Below are positions 60,369 through 64,000 of a stretch of 64,000 nt of DNA, one piece after another. Source of the DNA: IMCC45349 sp047219225 (lineage in GTDB: Bacteria > Bacteroidota > Bacteroidia > Flavobacteriales > Flavobacteriaceae); assembly GCF_047219225.1 (NCBI RefSeq), contig NZ_CP178208.1:2480001-2544000 (forward strand), written 5' to 3'. Numbering within the stretch: the stretch's first letter is position 1; each line of letters starts with the position of its first letter. The translations under genes and the position numbers were made by a program. The notes beneath the pieces were generated by a model that ran no database searches, was not told where the DNA came from, and saw nothing but the letters and a program-made list of their open reading frames with translations.

Positions 60369-60944
60369 TTAATCGTTCTTTTTAGGAATCCATTTAACTT
60401 CATCAGCTTGCAAGTCTTTGGACAATTTTCGTGCCAACACAAAAAGATAGTCAGATAAACGGTTTAAATAGGTTAATGCATTGCTGTGAAATGGCTCTAT
60501 GTCATTTAAGGCAGAAGCTAATCGTTCGGCTCTGCGGCATACACAGCGTGCTATATGACAGAATGACACCGTTTGATGTCCTCCAGGAAGTACAAAATGT
60601 GTCATTGGTGGTAATTCTAAATTCATAGCGTCCATTTCTCGTTCTAGAAGTGAAATGTCTTCATCAGATATTTTAGGAATGTTTAAACGTTCTTTCCCGT
60701 TTTTTAAGATGGCTTTTTCTGGGTCAGTAGCTAAGATAGCACCAACCGTAAAAAGTTTGTCTTGAATATTTATAAGTATGTCTTTTGAGTTTTGATCAAT
60801 GTCTTGATCGCGAATTAAACCAATATGTGAGTTTAACTCATCAACAGTACCATAGCTGTCAATTCTTATATGATGTTTTGGTACACGTGTGCCTCCAAAA
60901 AGTGCTGTGGTACCTTTATCGCCTGTTTTTGTGTAGATTTTCAT
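60369..60944 (-). CDS. Cob(I)alamin adenosyltransferase, PduO type
   Basis: A 191-residue PduO-type ATP:cob(I)alamin adenosyltransferase, which makes adenosylcobalamin. TKTGDKGTTALFGGTRVPK is the N-terminal ATP-binding motif (about 4-22), and HIARCVCRRAERLAS (about 131-145) and LNRLSDYLFVLAR follow, all standard for the family. It would supply the cofactor for the methylmalonyl-CoA mutase that MeaB (51478-52557) protects. There is a gap of 59 bp to the microprotein pair upstream. Confidence 0.94.
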   Translation of the reverse strand: MKIYTKTGDKGTTALFGGTRVPKHHIRIDSYGTVDELNSHIGLIRDQDIDQNSKDILINIQDKLFTVGAILATDPEKAILKNGKERLNIPKISDEDISLLEREMDAMNLELPPMTHFVLPGGHQTVSFCHIARCVCRRAERLASALNDIEPFHSNALTYLNRLSDYLFVLARKLSKDLQADEVKWIPKKND

Positions 60945-61003
60945 TAATTATGAATTTATAAGCAGTAAAGTTACAAAGTTTTGATTATTGAAAAACTTAT
61001 AAT

Positions 61004-61081
61004 TTACTTCTTATTTCTGTTATTTATATAAACAAATAAGTATCCAATGCATAGCGCAATAATTAACCAACCTAAACCCAT
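61004..61081 (-). CDS. 25-residue single-helix microprotein
   Basis: MGLGWLIIALCIGYLF followed by a short basic tail (NNRNKK) reads as a single transmembrane microprotein. It starts 5 bp after the stop of the next microprotein and on the same strand, forming an apparent operon. The composition is what a real membrane microprotein would show, but the ORF is short and could be chance. No family recognised. Confidence 0.45.
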   Translation of the reverse strand: MGLGWLIIALCIGYLFVYINNRNKK

Positions 61082-61086
61082 AACGT

Positions 61087-61215
61087 TTAAGACTTAAATT
61101 TTCGTTGCTCTTTTTTACGCTTGTATTTATTTTCAAAGCTTTTTTTCCGTTTTCTAGAGGTGTTACCAACTGTGATAGAAATAACGATTAATAATAAAAC
61201 ACCTATTAATAGCAT
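61087..61215 (-). CDS. 42-residue membrane microprotein with basic tail
   Basis: One hydrophobic helix (residues 1-16, LLIGVLLLIVISITV) is followed by a strongly basic cytosolic tail (RKRKKSFENKYKRKKEQRKFK). It is 60 bp downstream of the 372-residue orphan gene and just upstream of the 25-residue microprotein. Small single-helix proteins with basic tails occur as oxidase or transporter accessory subunits in Bacteroidota, but I cannot assign this one. Confidence 0.5.
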   Translation of the reverse strand: MLLIGVLLLIVISITVGNTSRKRKKSFENKYKRKKEQRKFKS

Positions 61216-61275
61216 GTGAGTTTGTTTAATACTACTAAAGTATTAATAATATCTTTTTCTTGAATAATATTGATC

Positions 61276-62394
61276 TTAATCACCAAACATTTCTTCTTCC
61301 TCTAATCTTATTTGTTCCAATCTATCTTCTTCGATAGGAGCAGTACTAAATGCTGAGAAACTAGCAATGTTATTAGACTCAATTAAAAATGGTGATGCCG
61401 AAAAATTAATTTCTATAAAGTATTTGTTTGTTAAAATAAGATAGTTGTGACCAAGTACTATTGAGGTACTATAGTCTCCGGTGTTATAAATGTTGTTAAC
61501 GTAAATATTATCCTCATTATTACTTGTTTTTAGAAAAAGCTCAAAATTATCAATAGCTATTTTATTTTGTTTAGAAAAATTAATACTTGCCATAATGCCT
61601 CCAGACATTTGAAGATGAATGTTTTTATTACTGTCAATTAAATGAATATTGTTTTTTAAAGCCGTTTTTAAGGCAATTATTTTTGAGAAATCTTTAGAGT
61701 TTAGATGTTTAGCTCTTTTTACGTAATTATTTAAATATGGTAGTTCATTAGACTTGGTAGGTGTAGTATTATTTAAGAAACTCAATAAATAATGATTCCA
61801 GTTTTTAGGTAAACAATTTTTTGATGTTGATTGACTTTTATTGTGCCATCGAATATCAGAAAAAATAATGTTTTCTGATTTCTCTTGATTTGTTTTATAA
61901 TTCATCTCTTTCTTTAATCTAAACTCTTGTTTTAAAACATGTTCAGAAATAAATTCTAAAGGTGTTATTATTGTACTAAGTCTGTTGTGTTTTTCTGTTA
62001 CGAGTTTTTTTAAAGCGAACTTTCTTTTTAAAAGAGGAGCTATTTTTTTCCTGAATTCTGTTTGAATTTCTTCTTTTCTCATATCTCCATATATACCAGA
62101 TGGATAAAATGCACTATTAAAAGAAAGAGTGGAATTCTTTATGTATACATTTTTATTTTTTTCAAAACTTGAAATAGAACGGTTTATTGATGATATTTCA
62201 TTTTCAAAATCTTCATCGTCTTGATTGGGTAAGTTGCTAGCTATAAACAATTTAAAATCATCATCAGACTTGATATTGAATTTATTATAAACTTGGTTTT
62301 TTATATAGTTGCTTCTTTTATCAAAAAGAAATTCAAGAGGAGACATTGTTAAAATAATACTCTCTATGTATGTTTTTATGTCTTGTATAGTCAT
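61276..62394 (-). CDS. Unrecognised 372-residue protein
   Basis: A 372-residue protein without signal peptide or membrane segment. It is rich in Lys, Asn, Ser and Ile. The first third is helical (IDTYIESI-type helix, EEIQTEFRKKIAPLLKRKFALKK), then a variable middle with LPKNWNHYLLSFLNNTTP, and a beta-rich last third (MSGGIMASINF, GDYSTSIVLGHNYLILTNKYFIEINF), ending in a Glu-rich tail. I do not recognise a family. The ATG at 62394 is 51 bp from the methyltransferase stop on the same strand. Confidence 0.8.
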   Translation of the reverse strand: MTIQDIKTYIESIILTMSPLEFLFDKRSNYIKNQVYNKFNIKSDDDFKLFIASNLPNQDDEDFENEISSINRSISSFEKNKNVYIKNSTLSFNSAFYPSGIYGDMRKEEIQTEFRKKIAPLLKRKFALKKLVTEKHNRLSTIITPLEFISEHVLKQEFRLKKEMNYKTNQEKSENIIFSDIRWHNKSQSTSKNCLPKNWNHYLLSFLNNTTPTKSNELPYLNNYVKRAKHLNSKDFSKIIALKTALKNNIHLIDSNKNIHLQMSGGIMASINFSKQNKIAIDNFELFLKTSNNEDNIYVNNIYNTGDYSTSIVLGHNYLILTNKYFIEINFSASPFLIESNNIASFSAFSTAPIEEDRLEQIRLEEEEMFGD

Positions 62395-62445
62395 TTTAGT
62401 AGTATTTGGAATTTAAAAATACAAGACGTAAAATTCTTACAGACG

Positions 62446-63219
62446 TTACACTCTAATGGTAAAATGTTCTTTTTGCTGTTCTTTTCTGAAAAAGACAAAT
62501 CCCCAAAAATAAGTATCTATAGTAACGGTCACTTTTGGGTGTTGTTTTATGGTTTCCCAAGCTTCAGTCATATCTTTGGACCAGTAGATATCATCAAAAA
62601 CAAATACAGAATCGTTATGAGCTGTAGTTAATAGTTTTTCAAAGTAATTAAGAGTTGCTTCTTTTTGATGATTGCCATCAAAAAAGATAAGGTCGTAACT
62701 ATTGTTTGTTAAATTATTTAGAACATCAGAGAAATTCCCATTTAACGCGTTAATATTTTTGAGTTGATTTTGCTTAAATTGTTTCTTGGTAAAACTGTTT
62801 AAGTTTGGGCAGCCTTCAATAGTTGTGATTTGAGCTTTAGGATTTCCTAAACTCATGGCTTGTGTAGCAATGCCTAATGAAGTGCCTAGTTCTAAAATAG
62901 TGTTTGACTTAAAGTAGGAGGTAAGTCTAAATAATAACTTTGCTCTTTTACTAGTGGTTCCAACATTTTTAGCTAGTTTGTTTATTTGACGTTTATTGGT
63001 GTTAAACTTTTTTGAACCAGCTCCAAAATCGGTAATTTCTATACTAGATTTGTTGTTTAATAAGGCTATCCTGTATTTTTTTAAAAACACATAACTATCA
63101 TATTTCTTTTTGTCATAAAGGCATTTAGTCACAAAATTGTAAACAAAAGGAGAATGTACACCATGTTGATTGGTTGACTTTAATAAAAATGAGATATATG
63201 AAGTGATGGCGTAAAGCAT
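62446..63219 (-). CDS. Class I SAM-dependent methyltransferase (O-methyltransferase-like)
   Basis: A 257-residue Rossmann-fold methyltransferase. Motif I is TILELGTSLGIATQAMS (SAM site, about 109-125), then ITTIEGCPNLNSFTKKQF, and YDLIFFDGNHQKEATLNYF as motif II with the DGNH acid and His. The N-terminal 90 residues (YAITSYISFLLKSTNQHGVHSPFVYNFV) are typical of Bacteroidota homologues. The substrate is unknown. It starts 1 bp after the ABC-F stop, so the two genes are co-transcribed. Confidence 0.88.
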   Translation of the reverse strand: MLYAITSYISFLLKSTNQHGVHSPFVYNFVTKCLYDKKKYDSYVFLKKYRIALLNNKSSIEITDFGAGSKKFNTNKRQINKLAKNVGTTSKRAKLLFRLTSYFKSNTILELGTSLGIATQAMSLGNPKAQITTIEGCPNLNSFTKKQFKQNQLKNINALNGNFSDVLNNLTNNSYDLIFFDGNHQKEATLNYFEKLLTTAHNDSVFVFDDIYWSKDMTEAWETIKQHPKVTVTIDTYFWGFVFFRKEQQKEHFTIRV

Positions 63220-63220
63220 T

Positions 63221-64000
63221 TTAACCTTCTTGTTTTTCTAGTAACTCCATCCAACGCATTTCTTTTTCTTCAATACTATCAATAATTTTTTGTAATTCGG
63301 TTGATAGTTCATTGATTTTATCGGTAGATAATGTAGTGTCGTTAAACTTTTCTTCAAGTTGTTTTTTGTCGTGTTCTAGTACTTTAAGTTTAGATTCAAT
63401 GTTTTTGAGTTCTTTTTGCTCGTTATATGACAAGCGACTGTTATCGTCTTTTTTCCATTGTTTTTTATCGGTCTTTTCTTCAGGAGCTTTTGTTACTTTA
63501 GGTGTACTGTCTTCATACGCTCTAAAGTCAGAGTAATTACCAGGGAAATCATCAATAACACCATCACCTCTAAAAACAAATAAATGATCAACAATTTTAT
63601 CCATAAAGTACCTATCGTGTGATACTACAATAAGACATCCTGGGAAATCTAAAAGGAAGTTTTCTAAAACATTAAGCGTAACGATGTCTAAGTCGTTAGT
63701 AGGCTCATCTAAAATTAAAAAATTTGGATTCTGAATTAAGACTGTACATAAGTATAAACGTTTACGTTCGCCACCACTTAATTTTTCTACAAAATCGTAT
63801 TGTTTCTTTCTGCTAAATAAAAAACGCTCTAGTAGTTGTTGTGCACTTATTTGTCGTCCTTTTTTTAATGGAATATAATCACCAAACTCACGAATTACAT
63901 CAATTACTTTTTGTTCAGGTTTTGGAGTAATACCATTTTGAGTGTAGTAGCCAAACTTAACTGTTTCTCCTAAAATTATTTTTCCGTTATCTGGTTTTAA
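63221..64000 (-). CDS. ABC-F family ATPase, 3' part (5' end outside window)
   Basis: The frame is open to the right edge, giving 259 residues of the C-terminal part. It contains an ABC domain: LSGGERKRLYL (signature), NFLILDEPTNDLDIVT (Walker B) and IVVSHDRYFMDKIVDHLFVF (H loop and switch). A charged linker (about 160-185) and a coiled-coil C-terminus follow, the Uup-type layout. ABC-F proteins act on stalled ribosomes or R-loops rather than as transporters. The first ATPase domain should lie beyond 64000. Confidence 0.9.
   Translation of the reverse strand, partial: LKPDNGKIILGETVKFGYYTQNGITPKPEQKVIDVIREFGDYIPLKKGRQISAQQLLERFLFSRKKQYDFVEKLSGGERKRLYLCTVLIQNPNFLILDEPTNDLDIVTLNVLENFLLDFPGCLIVVSHDRYFMDKIVDHLFVFRGDGVIDDFPGNYSDFRAYEDSTPKVTKAPEEKTDKKQWKKDDNSRLSYNEQKELKNIESKLKVLEHDKKQLEEKFNDTTLSTDKINELSTELQKIIDSIEEKEMRWMELLEKQEG

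Overview
The window is chromosomal DNA from a Bacteroidota bacterium, almost certainly a member of the family Flavobacteriaceae. The evidence is low GC, recurrent TAnnTTTG promoter elements in place of clear Shine-Dalgarno sites, a tmRNA with the tag GENNYALAA, four giant secreted proteins with C-terminal type IX secretion (type B, CHU_C) sorting domains, and lineage-typical families such as DUF5606, DUF2795, DUF2911 and a SecA of about 1,117 residues. The species cannot be fixed from sequence reading alone. No phage, insertion sequence, CRISPR array, rRNA or ordinary tRNA was found.

Layout. 1-8520: end of a Cys-rich membrane protein, DUF805, then a MoxR/DUF4350/DUF4129/SpoIIM operon with a divergent RDD/TRIC pair, then a PIF1-like helicase. 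8553-10960: nitroreductase and DinB genes followed by two small hypothetical genes flanked by integron-cassette-like (attC-like) repeats. 11073-18254: tmRNA, an alanine/saccharopine dehydrogenase-like enzyme, a cold-shock protein, a beta-lactamase-fold lipoprotein, lysA, sucC and two small genes. 18251-20251: uvrB. 20271-33741: four consecutive surface or secreted genes sharing a two-cysteine module of about 95 residues in 2, 14, 1 and 4 copies. 33772-39697: an ABC-2 exporter, heme A synthase, GNAT, CCA-adding enzyme and a TsaC-like enzyme. 39808-44802: a putative LPS-decoration locus (Kdo-kinase-like, WaaE-like GT2, TagF-like, LicC-like, TagD-like, LicD-like, degenerate HAD). 44815-47631: dapD, two candidate small RNAs, ruvX, def and a DUF5606 gene. 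47966-53113: MATE transporter, PAP2, LAB_N protein, GT2, MeaB and DUF2911. 53330-56004: an ECF sigma factor, a membrane anti-sigma candidate and a repeat-rich exported protein. 56006-64000: a small membrane protein, secA, DUF2795, a PduO-type adenosyltransferase, two microproteins, an orphan gene, a methyltransferase and the 3' part of an ABC-F gene.

How the genes fit together. Several genes serve the envelope: DapD and LysA supply meso-DAP and lysine, the 39808-44422 genes look like outer-core or LPS glycerol-phosphate or phosphocholine decoration, SecA feeds the export route used by the type IX substrates, and the sigma operon looks like an envelope-responsive unit. MeaB and the cobalamin adenosyltransferase both point to a B12-dependent methylmalonyl-CoA mutase encoded elsewhere. 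The CCA-adding enzyme is relevant to the tmRNA here, whose CCA end is not encoded.

The least explained signals are the two cassette-like units at 9863-10931, the five exact-length 19-residue aromatic repeats at 54997-55281, the three-module duplication inside the 1,890-residue adhesin, the LicC/LicD/TagD/TagF combination in a Gram-negative, and tandem hairpin-terminator units upstream of ruvX. All functional statements are from reading motifs by eye; no database search was run.
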